Below, piece by piece: positions 10,505-18,849 of a stretch of DNA of 60,595 nt; the first letter of the stretch is position 1; every line of letters begins with the position of its first letter. The notes under the pieces are model-generated. The model had not been told where the DNA came from. It was given only the letters and a program-made list of their open reading frames with translations, and did not search any database. The position numbers and the translations under genes were made by a program. The DNA is from a bacterium (GTDB lineage Bacteria; Electryoneota; RPQS01), in NCBI GenBank assembly GCA_016721565.1, contig JADKHW010000021.1, positions 1 through 60,595 of the forward strand. Direction: 5' to 3'.

Positions 10505-10516
10505 GTTGAGGAGATT

Positions 10517-12712
10517 ATGAAGAACTGGAAAACACATCTCGCGATCATTGCAATCGCATTGCCGATGCAACTGTGGGCAGGCGTATTGCGCGGGATGATA
10601 CACGATCAGGATACGGGGGACGTGCTGGTCGGCGCGACGGCAGTGCTGGAAGGCACACCGCGCGGTGCGGCTACGAATCCCAATGGAATTTTCACCATCA
10701 ACAATCTTGAAGCGAAAACCTACTCGCTCAAGATTTCGATGATGGGTTATGAATCACTGACGATGGACGTTGCCGTCGGTGCAACCGATACGGTGATGCT
10801 GCATTTGGCGATTGCGCCGACAACGATGCAGATGGGTGAAGTGAATATTGAAACCGAGCGCACACACGCAGGTGTGAATCCCAATGCCCCCGTGCGCACG
10901 GAAGTTATCGGTGGAGCGGAATTGCAGGAGCGCAGCAGCGACGGTAAGCTGATGACGGCATTGCAAGGCCGGACAGGATTACGCACAAAGCCTTGCGCGT
11001 TGTGCGGCTCAATGGGAATCGGTTTGCAGGGACTTGATCCGTCGTACACGGAAATCAATGTCGATGGTATGCCCGTGATGTCGGGGCTTGGCACACTCTA
11101 CGGCCTTGACGGTTTGTCCGTTGCGGACGTGAAGGAATTGCAAATCTCGAAAGGCTCCGGCTCCAATCTGTTCGGCAGCGGCGCGATTGCAGGAGCCGTG
11201 AATTTGGTGAGCGTGAGACCGACCGTGGCGCGCACGTTTTCCTCCAGCATTTCGGCTAATAATAACGGACAGAACACGATTTCGGCCAATGCATCAGGCT
11301 TGACGGGATCGTTGCCGATGCGGTTCTCGTTTTTGCATTCGGCGGAACCGAATTATGTTGATCAGGATGACGACGGCTTGACGGACACGCCGAAGTATCG
11401 TAGATTGAATTTCCAAGTCGGCGCGTCGCCTAAGGTCGGCAAGGGTGAACTGAGACTTGGTGGACGAATCTATGACGAACGCAGATTTGCGGGTGAAACC
11501 AAGTGGAGTCGCAGTGACCGTGGTTCGGCGGACGTGTATGGACGTGAAATCTACACCGACCGCAAGGAAGTTTCAGCAAAATATTCCTCACCATTGACGG
11601 GGAGTTTCCATTGGTTTGTCGAAGGCGCGGGCGTGATGCACGCGCATGATTCGTGGTATGGCTCGACAGCCTACAACGCGGATCAGAAATTGGTGATTGC
11701 CAAGTCATCCGCTCAGAAGGAATGGAACAAGCGCCACTCATCGGTGTTTGAACTTTTCTACAACCACCAGACCTACACGGATAATTTGCAGTTGGCTACG
11801 CCGACTGAGTTGATTTATAACACGCCGGGTGCGACATTGGAGCACACGGTGCGCGTTGATAGCGCTGGACGTTGGACGGTGCAAGGCGGCGCGAAGATTG
11901 AATACTGGAACGAATGGGGCACGCAGGTGATTCCACGCGGAACGGTATTGTGGAAACCGAACGTTGCTACTGCACTCAGACTTTCAGGCGGTACAGGATT
12001 TCGTCCAGTGTCTATCTTCAGTTTGGAAGAAGCCACAATGGCGGGATTTGCCAATGTCGAAGTTCCCAGCACGCTCGCACCGGATCGCAGTACAGCGGGA
12101 AGCCTCGGACTTAACAAGCAGTGGCTGGGCCGCGAAGTCGGATTGACGCTTGACCTTTCAGGTTTCTACACACACTTTGATCGCAAGGTGGTGTTGCGCT
12201 ACGGTGAGATGGCCGGACAAACGGTCTATACCAATTCATCAAATGCCTACACCGCAGGCGGCGAAGTGCAAGCGACGTTGAGCTTCAACTCAGGTTGGAC
12301 GCTTGATGCAGGTGGTCGCGTATCGGATGTGCGTTATGAAGACCAAGACGGTGTCATGCGCAACGCAGAATTCCAGAACAAATACACGGCCAATGCGAGC
12401 ATTCGCAAAGCATTCGCAAGCAAAGGCATTACGACGGAACTCTCGAGCGCGATTTACGGACCGCAGTTTATTCCCGAAGGCCGTTCACGCTCGGAATCTC
12501 CGACCTATGCAATCTGGAATCTTGGCTTGACAAAATCGTGGAAAACGGTCAGCGTTTCAGGTTCGGTGAACAACTTGTTTGACTGGACACAATCGGATGA
12601 TCCTTATTTGCGTGACGATCAGGGCAGACTGCTGCTTGACTCGTCAATGATTTATGGCCCGTTGTTGGGCCGCACGTTTGCGCTTGCATTGACTTGGCGC
12701 TACGGCGCATAA
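10517..12712 (+). CDS. TonB-dependent outer-membrane receptor with CxxC-containing plug, probably metal-related
   Basis: An intact 731-residue receptor. The signal peptide covers residues 1-21. A carboxypeptidase-regulatory-like domain (about 22-105: VLRGMIHDQDTGDVLVGATAVLEGTPRGA) is followed by a plug domain (about 125-235). The plug contains RTKPCALCGSMGIGLQGLD, the VDGMPVMSG segment and the end motif GSGAIAGAVNLVSVRP. The rest forms the 22-strand barrel, ending RTFALALTWRYGA. Receptors with a CxxCG motif at this plug position occur near copper and heavy-metal genes in Bacteroidetes, from memory. The neighbours here are Cys-rich and YHS/TRASH-like proteins, so a metal or metallophore substrate is plausible. 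The ATG is preceded by GAGGAG. The substrate is not proven. Confidence 0.88.
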   Translation: MKNWKTHLAIIAIALPMQLWAGVLRGMIHDQDTGDVLVGATAVLEGTPRGAATNPNGIFTINNLEAKTYSLKISMMGYESLTMDVAVGATDTVMLHLAIAPTTMQMGEVNIETERTHAGVNPNAPVRTEVIGGAELQERSSDGKLMTALQGRTGLRTKPCALCGSMGIGLQGLDPSYTEINVDGMPVMSGLGTLYGLDGLSVADVKELQISKGSGSNLFGSGAIAGAVNLVSVRPTVARTFSSSISANNNGQNTISANASGLTGSLPMRFSFLHSAEPNYVDQDDDGLTDTPKYRRLNFQVGASPKVGKGELRLGGRIYDERRFAGETKWSRSDRGSADVYGREIYTDRKEVSAKYSSPLTGSFHWFVEGAGVMHAHDSWYGSTAYNADQKLVIAKSSAQKEWNKRHSSVFELFYNHQTYTDNLQLATPTELIYNTPGATLEHTVRVDSAGRWTVQGGAKIEYWNEWGTQVIPRGTVLWKPNVATALRLSGGTGFRPVSIFSLEEATMAGFANVEVPSTLAPDRSTAGSLGLNKQWLGREVGLTLDLSGFYTHFDRKVVLRYGEMAGQTVYTNSSNAYTAGGEVQATLSFNSGWTLDAGGRVSDVRYEDQDGVMRNAEFQNKYTANASIRKAFASKGITTELSSAIYGPQFIPEGRSRSESPTYAIWNLGLTKSWKTVSVSGSVNNLFDWTQSDDPYLRDDQGRLLLDSSMIYGPLLGRTFALALTWRYGA

Positions 12713-12751
12713 CCAATAGAACAACAAACCCTCAATAGGAAGAACCAAAAC

Positions 12752-13303
12752 ATGAAGAATTACATTTTCGCAGCGCTCGTGCTGTGTGTCAGCATGATCA
12801 ACGCCTTTGCCGGCGAACCGGAAGCCGCAAAGACAGGTGAAGCAACCATCGCCAAAGAAGCAACCGCTGTGGTTGCCGTCACCAGTGAAGTCACGCCTGC
12901 CGGATCTTATCCGCTGGCCGTTTGCCCCGTGAGTGGCGAAACGCTGGGTGAGATGGGCAGTCCGGTGACTAAAGTTTATGATGGCCGTGAAGTCAAGTTC
13001 TGCTGTAAGAACTGCGTCGGCACGTTTGAGAAGGACTTGAAAAGCTCGATGAGCATTCTTGACAAGAAGATTATCGAAGCGAAGAGCGCGAGCTATCCGC
13101 TCGGCACTTGCGTCGTTAGCGGCGAGAAGCTTGGCGGCATGGGCGAACCCGTGAAGCATATGTACAAGAACCGCTTGGTCGAGTTCTGCTGCGGCAACTG
13201 CATCGCCACATTTGAAAAAGACCCTGACAAGTATCTGGCCATGATCGACGCGGCGGCCAAGCCTGCCGAAGCCGTCCCGGCTGAGAACGAAAAGAAGGAA
13301 TAA
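12752..13303 (+). CDS. Periplasmic protein with two YHS/TRASH-like metal-binding domains
   Basis: A 183-residue secreted protein with a signal peptide (1-20, ending NAFAG), then a low-complexity Ala/Thr/Glu linker and two copies of one module. Each copy is 'YPL..C.VSGE.LG.MG.PV...Y..R.V.FCC.NC..TFEKD': CPVSGETLGEMG...VKFCCKNC (about residues 53-95) and CVVSGEKLGGMG...VEFCCGNC (about 113-155). The C...CCxxC arrangement is that of YHS/TRASH-type metal-binding treble-clef domains, commonly copper-linked. It lies 39 bases after the TonB receptor, with AGGAAG before the ATG, and probably shares its operon. Role: periplasmic metal carrier or sensor (inference). The tail is charged (AENEKKE). Confidence 0.8.
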   Translation: MKNYIFAALVLCVSMINAFAGEPEAAKTGEATIAKEATAVVAVTSEVTPAGSYPLAVCPVSGETLGEMGSPVTKVYDGREVKFCCKNCVGTFEKDLKSSMSILDKKIIEAKSASYPLGTCVVSGEKLGGMGEPVKHMYKNRLVEFCCGNCIATFEKDPDKYLAMIDAAAKPAEAVPAENEKKE

Positions 13304-13331
13304 CACAACTCTGCTTATCAATTGCACATTA

Positions 13332-13378
13332 GCACCTGCTGCGGCAACAGTTACAAGCCGCAGCAGGTGCTCGGTTTT
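13332..13378 (+). terminator. Strong intrinsic terminator after the YHS-like gene
   Basis: GCACCTGCTGCGG (13332-13344) pairs perfectly with CCGCAGCAGGTGC (13358-13370), followed by TCGGTTTT. It separates the metal-receptor operon from the downstream cytochrome pair. Confidence 0.85.
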
Positions 13379-13408
13379 AGTCGTATTTAGCCTTAAATTT
13401 ATACACTT

Positions 13409-13987
13409 ATGGTTGGAACTACTTCGTCGCGGACAATTATTCCGACGATTATGCTCTTTTGCGCGTTATTTGCCGGAGCGCTCGCATTTGACTATCTGCT
13501 CCACTCAATTGGATTGCTTTGGGTGGGCAGATACTTCGGCATCGTCGGCACGGTGTTACTGATTTTATCACTGGCCTACTCGCTACGCAAGCATCGCATC
13601 GTTGAGTGGAGCACGCACCAAAAGCTGCTTGTTCAGCACGAGTGGCTTGGCTGGCTGGGTTCAATGATGATTCTCGTGCACGCGGGAATCCATTTCAATG
13701 CCATGGTGCCGTGGATTGCGGCAATTACAATGGTCATTGTCGTTGCGAGCGGATTGACTGGAAAGTACTTACTAAGGCAAGCGCGAGAGAGTTTGAGCGC
13801 GCGCCGCGCTGAACTGGTGAAGTCAGGCCGCAGCGAGCCAGAAATCGAGCAGGTGCTCATGGCGGACGCGCTGCTCGTTAACTCGATGCAGCGTTGGCGT
13901 GCAATTCACTTGCCGTTGACAATGATCTTTACGGCTTATGCGTTGCTGCACATCATTTCAATTCTGCTATTGTGGGGGTGGAAATGA
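13409..13987 (+). CDS. Membrane protein resembling a b-type cytochrome (cytochrome b561/ferric-reductase-like)
   Basis: A 192-residue protein with about five membrane segments (approximately residues 10-32, 37-55, 75-97, 100-120 and 163-188). Candidate axial heme-b histidines lie in and next to the helices: HEWLGWLGSMMILVHAGIHF and RAIHLPLTMIF...LLHIISI. A cytoplasmic or periplasmic loop of about 40 residues (ARESLSARRAELVKSGRSEPE) is charged. Its stop codon overlaps the start of a decaheme cytochrome c gene (ATGA), so the two products probably form a membrane-bound b/c electron-transfer module. No Shine-Dalgarno sequence is visible before the ATG, which lies just after the preceding terminator. 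The exact family is uncertain. Confidence 0.65.
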   Translation: MVGTTSSRTIIPTIMLFCALFAGALAFDYLLHSIGLLWVGRYFGIVGTVLLILSLAYSLRKHRIVEWSTHQKLLVQHEWLGWLGSMMILVHAGIHFNAMVPWIAAITMVIVVASGLTGKYLLRQARESLSARRAELVKSGRSEPEIEQVLMADALLVNSMQRWRAIHLPLTMIFTAYALLHIISILLLWGWK

Positions 13988-14886
13988 AATATGTGCTTTT
14001 CGCTTTGATCGCGGCGCTTGCACTTGGCGCAACAACGATCTTTGTCATGCCGATGAAGGCAATCTCACCGGGGCATTTGGTGGCTGGACACAGCGAGGTT
14101 GCCAACGACTGTCTAAGCTGTCATAAGCTCGGTTCAGGAACACCGGCAAGCCATTGCTCGACATGTCACCGCGAGGGTGAGATAGGTGTCAAGCGTTCCG
14201 ACGGGACCGACGTTGTTCCAGCAAGGCAAGGTTTGTCTGGATTGCACAATTCCGTGCGTAGCTTGCAATGTGTAAACTGCCACACTGATCATCGCGGTAC
14301 GGCCCGCGACAGCGCAACGGTGTCGTTCTCGCATTCGCTTCTGCCCGCAGCGCTTGCCAGTACTTGTATCGAATGTCACAGCGCGCAAAAGCCTGCCGAC
14401 AAGCTCCATCAAGTTGTCTCGCTCGGGTGTAGCGAGTGCCACTCGACAGAGCATTGGAAACCCGCGCAGTTTAAGCACGATGCACTCGCGGCAGAGATTG
14501 CGAAAGACTGCGGTTCATGTCACATCTCAAAAGCACCCGCTGACGTGTTGCATAAAGCGCTTGCCGGTCAGGGGTGTGTAAGCTGCCACACGACAACGGC
14601 GTGGAAGCCTGCGACATTCGAGCACAGTAAGTACTTTCGCTTCGACAAAGATCATCCGTCTCGCTGTGCGGACTGCCATGATATGACTGCAAGTCTCAAG
14701 ACCTACACTTGTTACAACTGTCATGAACACACGCCGCAAAAGATTGCCGGCGAACACCTTGAAGAAGGCATCCGCGATTACACAAATTGCGTAGCCTGCC
14801 ACCGTTCTGCCAACAAGCACGAGATTCAAGGACGTACCGGCGGCAACGAGGGAAACCGCGGGGGAGACGAGGGTGACGATGATTAA
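13984..14886 (+). CDS. Decaheme c-type cytochrome
   Basis: A 300-residue exported protein (start chosen at 13984, where ATGA overlaps the previous stop). A signal/anchor segment covers residues 1-24. Ten CXXCH heme-attachment motifs are visible: CLSCH, CSTCH, CVNCH, CIECH, CSECH, CGSCH, CVSCH, CADCH, CYNCH and CVACH. Several distal His-containing repeats of the type 'HWKPAQFKHD' and 'AWKPATFEHSK' resemble the cytochrome c3/c7-like family. The C-terminal tail is Gly/Asp/Asn-rich. It should carry electrons across the periplasm, taking them from or giving them to the overlapping b-type membrane protein. The terminal donor or acceptor is not shown by the sequence. Confidence 0.87.
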   Translation: MKYVLFALIAALALGATTIFVMPMKAISPGHLVAGHSEVANDCLSCHKLGSGTPASHCSTCHREGEIGVKRSDGTDVVPARQGLSGLHNSVRSLQCVNCHTDHRGTARDSATVSFSHSLLPAALASTCIECHSAQKPADKLHQVVSLGCSECHSTEHWKPAQFKHDALAAEIAKDCGSCHISKAPADVLHKALAGQGCVSCHTTTAWKPATFEHSKYFRFDKDHPSRCADCHDMTASLKTYTCYNCHEHTPQKIAGEHLEEGIRDYTNCVACHRSANKHEIQGRTGGNEGNRGGDEGDDD

Positions 14887-14989
14887 CTGGGGCGGAATAA
14901 CCCCGTTAAACCTCCCCCCCACCCTGTGTGTCAAACCTCTGAAAGCCTGAGGCAAGATGATGAAAAACACACAAGAGAAAGGACCCGCA

Positions 14990-15934
14990 ATGAATGCAAA
15001 GATTAGCTTTCTCGGGAAGTTAGCCCTAAGTGCGGCACTTGCACTCATGGTGTTTGGCTGCGAGGACGACCGCTACGCATACTATGGTGACGACTACACC
15101 ACCGACATCACGGACGAAGAGGCCTTGCAGGATATCTTCCTGGCCGATGCGGATGTTGAGGAACCGGACGTGTGGCAGGACGGCTCGGAGGGGATAAATG
15201 CGGCCGAATTGCGTTCGCTCGATGAGGAAATCGAGCCATTGGCTTGGTGGAGAATCGGCCATCGTCAGCGCGAAAGCGTAACGGTGGATTTCATCGATGA
15301 TGATCACGCCATCCTGACACGCGTGCGTAGCTTCGACGGCAGATTCCGGTTGCTTACCGATATGACCGACGACGAAATGGTCACGATTGACAAGCCGATG
15401 TACAACGATCTCGTGCGCAAGGCGCGTGCAGTGCGTGTGGATGATTCACCCTATCCACGACGCAACTGGCGCATCGAAGCCATCACGGCTGAGACGATGG
15501 AGAGCGTAGATCCAAATCCGAACACCGTGCACATTCTCAATATGACGGATATTCATTCCAACGGTCGCTTAATCGTGGATTTGGATGAACCGCTCAGAAC
15601 GTACTTTGACCGCGAGAGTCTGCCCTATGTTATTCAGGGTGAAGAGGTCGTGGTGTTTGTGGAAGTGGAAGGCAATTTGCCTGCTCCGATTGGGATGCTG
15701 AGACCGAATGTCTATCGCGGCGGCAGACTTCCGCGTTTGCCCTTACATGACGACGGCGTTGCGCCTGATGAGACCGAAGGCGATGGAATCTACTCGGGCA
15801 GTTATGTTGCCGCACAACGGCGCGGCCTGCACCACATCGGCTTGGATTTCATTGACGATCAGACGATATATGACGATGAGGCAGCTTACGACGCCTCCGG
15901 TTGGGCAATTCCGTATCGTGTAATTGCCGATTGA
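14990..15934 (+). CDS. Acidic lipoprotein with C-terminal choice-of-anchor-like domain
   Basis: A 314-residue lipoprotein. The start is placed at 14990 rather than 14957 because GAAAGGA precedes it and it gives a standard lipoprotein signal with lipobox LMVFGC. The mature N-terminus is very acidic (CEDDRYAYYGDDY...). The middle region has no recognisable domain. The C-terminal part (HDDGVAPDETEGDGIYSG...) matches the 'DDG...GDAxxGDGIYT' pattern of choice-of-anchor/X-type extracellular domains. It follows the decaheme gene by about 100 bases, and the terminator after it closes the rightward run. The function is unknown. Confidence 0.72.
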   Translation: MNAKISFLGKLALSAALALMVFGCEDDRYAYYGDDYTTDITDEEALQDIFLADADVEEPDVWQDGSEGINAAELRSLDEEIEPLAWWRIGHRQRESVTVDFIDDDHAILTRVRSFDGRFRLLTDMTDDEMVTIDKPMYNDLVRKARAVRVDDSPYPRRNWRIEAITAETMESVDPNPNTVHILNMTDIHSNGRLIVDLDEPLRTYFDRESLPYVIQGEEVVVFVEVEGNLPAPIGMLRPNVYRGGRLPRLPLHDDGVAPDETEGDGIYSGSYVAAQRRGLHHIGLDFIDDQTIYDDEAAYDASGWAIPYRVIAD

Positions 15935-15964
15935 TCGCTTGCATAGACGAGAGCGAACAAAAAG

Positions 15965-15994
15965 AAAACCCCGTGAGCAATCACGGGGTTTTTC
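15965..15994. terminator. Bidirectional intrinsic terminator
   Basis: AAAACCCCGTGA-GCAA-TCACGGGGTTTTT: a perfect stem with A- and T-tracts on both sides, lying between convergent genes (lipoprotein rightward, thioredoxin-like leftward). It can serve both. Confidence 0.9.
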
Positions 15995-16014
15995 GATTTC
16001 AAGTGGGGATGAAT

Positions 16015-16806
16015 TTACGGCTGAGCGTATTCAGCAGTGACATGATAAGTTGCCATAGAATCAGGCAACGTTTCAATCAGGAAAACTGGCTCGGTCGTCG
16101 CGCCGATTATTTCCAGATCGGTCCAATCTCCAGTCACAGATTTGTAGATTGTGTAGCGCAATGGACAGGTCGTATCGGGAAGCCACGACAAACGCAAGGT
16201 GCTGCTTTCTTCCAGAACAGATATTGCAGCATTCATCGGTCTGGCGGGTGCCATATCCAGCAATGATTTCAACACGCAAATCATCTCCCGTTGCTGAAGC
16301 GTGTCGAGCGGATCGTAAATCGCATAGTAGCGGATGATACCTTGCTGATCAATGATGACATGGCCGCGGTGCTCGACATCGGTCGGCGACGGAACCGGAT
16401 TGGTTTCCATGTTGTACGCGATTCCCGTGCTGCGTCCGTTCACGAGAAGCGGGTAGGTTATGCCTGTGTTCGCGCGGAAAGTCGTGTTCACATAGGCGGC
16501 AGGCAGATTCCAAACATCTATTCCCAGCATGTTGAAGCTCGGGTTAGTCAAGAATTGCTGGTAGATCTGTTCGGAGATCCATGCATCTGATATGCAGATT
16601 GGACAGGTGGCACCAAAGAAATTAATATACACAACTTCACCGAGCAGGCTTGACAGTGTCACGGTACCGCCGCCGGGGTTGCTGCGCGTCAAAGTAAAGT
16701 TCGGGGCCGCTGATCCAATCACCGGTTGGGCAAACGCGTCTGTCCCCAGCCATACAAGGCAGGTCAAAGCAATCGCAAATCGGAACATATTCGCTGATTT
16801 TGACAC
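16015..16806 (-). CDS. Secreted thioredoxin-fold (TlpA/AhpC-TSA-like) protein with C-terminal extension
   Basis: A 263-residue exported protein (GTG start at 16806; ATG at 16788 is an alternative; neither has a clear ribosome site). After a signal peptide ending DAFAQ comes a redoxin domain: IGSAAPNFTLTRSN, VVYINFFGATCPICI with a CxxC redox pair (CPIC), and GHVIIDQQGIIRYY. The last 65 residues are an FN3-like module (LRLSWLPDTTCPLRYTIYKS...YHVTAEYAQP), the same kind of tail found on several secreted proteins in the window. It probably reduces or oxidises thiols outside the cytoplasm. It is the only gene between the metal cluster and the respiratory operon. Confidence 0.8.
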   Translation of the reverse strand: MSKSANMFRFAIALTCLVWLGTDAFAQPVIGSAAPNFTLTRSNPGGGTVTLSSLLGEVVYINFFGATCPICISDAWISEQIYQQFLTNPSFNMLGIDVWNLPAAYVNTTFRANTGITYPLLVNGRSTGIAYNMETNPVPSPTDVEHRGHVIIDQQGIIRYYAIYDPLDTLQQREMICVLKSLLDMAPARPMNAAISVLEESSTLRLSWLPDTTCPLRYTIYKSVTGDWTDLEIIGATTEPVFLIETLPDSMATYHVTAEYAQP

Positions 16807-16839
16807 GGACTAAACAGTTTCTTGGTGAAATGTGTGACT

Positions 16840-16868
16840 AAGATACAGCAGGTACATTGGGAATGCAA
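16840..16868 (-). promoter_or_regulatory. Candidate promoter for the thioredoxin-like gene
   Basis: On the minus strand, TTGCAT (16868-16863), a 17-base spacer and TATCTT (16845-16840) lie about 34 bases upstream of the GTG start. The spacing is ideal but both boxes are imperfect. Confidence 0.35.
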
Positions 16869-17102
16869 TAGAATCCGGTCAGCGATTATATTTTCTATAG
16901 TTCAAAAGACCCCACGCTATAGCAATTGAAACCATTGATTTAGATACGAGCAATCCTTCAGAATGGGTCATATTGTTGCCAACTTGTTACTTGAACGCCT
17001 CTTGTTTGAAAGACCAAACTGTTTGGCTAACGGCCTGTTTTCCTTTTGACTTGCATGTGCTATTCTGGTCAGCGAATTACACACCCAGACAGCACCAATA
17101 AG
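16869..17102. other. Intergenic region, no gene seen
   Basis: AT-rich spacer between the start of the thioredoxin-like gene and the terminator of the respiratory operon. I see no ORF or structured element in it beyond the promoter noted at its left edge. Confidence 0.5.
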
Positions 17103-17134
17103 AAACGGCGGCTTCAAACTGAGGCCGCCGTTTT
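17103..17134 (-). terminator. Terminator of the respiratory operon
   Basis: AAACGGCGGC (17103-17112) pairs with GCCGCCGTTTT (17124-17134). Read leftward, it gives a GC-rich stem followed by TTT, just beyond the ctaE stop codon. Confidence 0.75.
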
Positions 17135-17151
17135 CATGTAATCAGAATGGC

Positions 17152-17955
17152 TTAGAACAGGTAGATCGTGAAGAACAGGAAGATCCAAATCACATCTACA
17201 AAATGCCAATACCACGACGCCGCCGCAAAGCTGAAATGGCGCTCGGGGGTATAGTGACCAAGACGGAGACGCAGACCGACGATGAACATCATCACGATGC
17301 CTGTGGCGACGTGCGCGCCGTGGAATCCGGTCATGGCAAAGAAGTGCGAGCCGAACATGCCGCTTTCCAGCGTGAACTTGTCGTAGGCCTTCAGGAAGCC
17401 GTATTCATGCCCTTGGAAGCCCATGAAGATGATTCCCAGCAACAGGGTAATCCCGAGCCACAGACGCGACTTATCGCGGTTGCCGTGCTTCAGCAGGTGA
17501 TGTGAATACTCCATCGTGACGGAGGATGTCATCAGAATCAGCGTGGCAATGGCGGGCAGAGTTGTATCGAGTTCGGGGGCACCAACCGGCGGCCATTTCG
17601 GGAAATCGAACCGGGTGTAGTAGTGATGGGCGAAGAACGCACCGAAGATGGCAGCTTCCGAGACCAAGAAGAGCTTGAGGCCCATCTTCATCCAGCGGTC
17701 GTCTTCCATGATGTCCGGAATCTCGTCATTCTCTTTGATAAGCGCCTGACACCAGCCCATCAAGCCGGTAATCGCCAAAAGCGAACCGATAACGATAAGC
17801 GTAACGCCCATCGAAGCATGCCACAGCCACAACAGGACGCCTGTGGCAAGCAGTCCCGTTGCTGAGGCCGTAAAGATCGGCCAATAGCTCGGCGGCGGCA
17901 GGTGAACGTGATCGTGATGGGCCTGATGCCCGTCTGGTGCGGCGGTGTGGGACAT
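17152..17955 (-). CDS. ctaE: Cytochrome c oxidase subunit III
   Basis: Subunit III of the heme-copper oxidase, a membrane protein that stabilises the catalytic subunit. The product is 267 residues from the ATG at 17955; an upstream in-frame TTG would add 10 residues but looks less natural. About seven membrane helices are visible. Family landmarks are LFLVSEAAIFGAFFAHHYY, LNTxxL-like helix starts, the FQGHEYGFLKAYDKF segment (classic subunit III 'GxEY') and FFAMTGFHGAHVATGI, then HFSFAAASWYWHFVDVIWIFLF at the end. It has an extra His-rich N-terminus (GHQAHHDHVH). It is the last gene of the operon. Confidence 0.93.
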   Translation of the reverse strand: MSHTAAPDGHQAHHDHVHLPPPSYWPIFTASATGLLATGVLLWLWHASMGVTLIVIGSLLAITGLMGWCQALIKENDEIPDIMEDDRWMKMGLKLFLVSEAAIFGAFFAHHYYTRFDFPKWPPVGAPELDTTLPAIATLILMTSSVTMEYSHHLLKHGNRDKSRLWLGITLLLGIIFMGFQGHEYGFLKAYDKFTLESGMFGSHFFAMTGFHGAHVATGIVMMFIVGLRLRLGHYTPERHFSFAAASWYWHFVDVIWIFLFFTIYLF

Positions 17956-18019
17956 ACTAAAGAAATTCCAATTTACAAATTCCAATTTACAGTATCGGAA
18001 TGACGCGTATATTTAATGC

Positions 18020-18061
18020 GCCCGCGTCAGCGCATTGGGTCCAGCGTTCACGCTGGCGGGC
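18020..18061 (-). other. Imperfect hairpin in the gap before ctaE
   Basis: GCCCGCGTCAGCG and CACGCTGGCGGGC form an imperfect inverted repeat in the only sizeable gap (about 106 bases) in the oxidase part of the operon. There is no T-tract, so this is more likely an RNA-stability or processing element than a terminator. A short direct repeat (AATTCCAATTTACA type) lies next to it at about 17966-17992. Confidence 0.3.
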
Positions 18062-18211
18062 TTAATGGTAGCCGGTTCGCTCGAAGTTGACGCCGTACTT
18101 TACTAAGTAGAGCAAGGAAAGTACGGTGAAAACTGTAACCACGCCAACGAGCCAGACAACCAATTTCTTGTTGCGGCTTTTGACTTCAGGCGGTATGGGT
18201 TGCGAATGCAT
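18062..18211 (-). CDS. Small single-pass membrane protein of the oxidase operon (49 residues)
   Basis: ATG at 18211 overlaps the ctaG stop codon (TAATG), with GGGAGG just upstream as ribosome site. It encodes MHSQPIPPEVKSRNKK, one membrane helix (LVVWLVGVVTVFTVLSLLYLV) and a short tail ending ERTGYH. Size and position resemble small accessory subunits of heme-copper oxidases (subunit IV/CcoQ-like), but the sequence is not one I recognise. The tight overlap between ctaG and ctaE argues that it is a real gene. Confidence 0.7.
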   Translation of the reverse strand: MHSQPIPPEVKSRNKKLVVWLVGVVTVFTVLSLLYLVKYGVNFERTGYH

Positions 18212-18816
18212 TAGTTACCTCCCGTAGTGGTTGCACCTGTGGCGACGTTGGGAATCTCGCGATTCTTTTCCATCTCTTCAGGGTTCTTCTCGAAGAGCGT
18301 ATAGTGCAAAGTGACCTGTTCGATTTCGGGATCCATATCGGCACTTAAGACCGAGACCACTTCAAACGTGCGCTCGGCACCGGGTGCCATAGTCTGGTCG
18401 TCGAAACAGAAGCACTTCGTCATCGTGAATTTCGTCGCGGCCTTCTCAGGCAAGATCGAATGAACAGGACGGAAATGCACCGTGTCCTTCGACATATTCA
18501 CGAAGCGATAGCTGTTCTTGAACGGCTGGCCGACTTCAACAGTCTGGACGGACTCTTTCGGCTTGAAATAGACCGGCAGCGTTCCGGCAGTCACACCTGT
18601 ATAGAGCACCTTGCACATGCGGCCCGTCTTGGCATATTCCACATCGTTCAAGGGAGAAATCGAGAAGCCGATTTTTTGACAGAACATGCGGAACAGCGGC
18701 ACCTGCACATAGGTGAAGCCGAACATCAACACAACAACCGGAATGAGCAGGAACAGAGCAAGGCGTTTGTTCTTGCGCTTCTGTTCGGGAGTCTTGGTTT
18801 CTTCTTGCGGTTCCAC
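18211..18816 (-). CDS. ctaG: Cytochrome c oxidase copper-assembly protein CtaG/Cox11
   Basis: CtaG (Cox11) delivers copper to the CuB centre of subunit I. The 201-residue protein has a charged N-terminus, one membrane anchor (about residues 19-38, LALFLLIPVVVLMFGFTYV) and a periplasmic Ig-like domain. The copper motif CFCF (in MTKCFCFDDQ) is present, as are the family segments VPLFRMFCQKIGF, YFKPKESVQTVEVGQP and PVHSILPEKAA. It lies 33 bases after the ctaA-ctaB fusion gene. Confidence 0.93.
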   Translation of the reverse strand: MEPQEETKTPEQKRKNKRLALFLLIPVVVLMFGFTYVQVPLFRMFCQKIGFSISPLNDVEYAKTGRMCKVLYTGVTAGTLPVYFKPKESVQTVEVGQPFKNSYRFVNMSKDTVHFRPVHSILPEKAATKFTMTKCFCFDDQTMAPGAERTFEVVSVLSADMDPEIEQVTLHYTLFEKNPEEMEKNREIPNVATGATTTGGN

Positions 18817-18849
18817 GATCGGAAACCTTTCACGGACGTGCGCTGGTGG

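Noticed and set aside
10410..10516. Cobalamin riboswitch before the TonB receptor
   Set aside because: The conserved B12-box and surrounding helices are not present; only two simple hairpins are seen.
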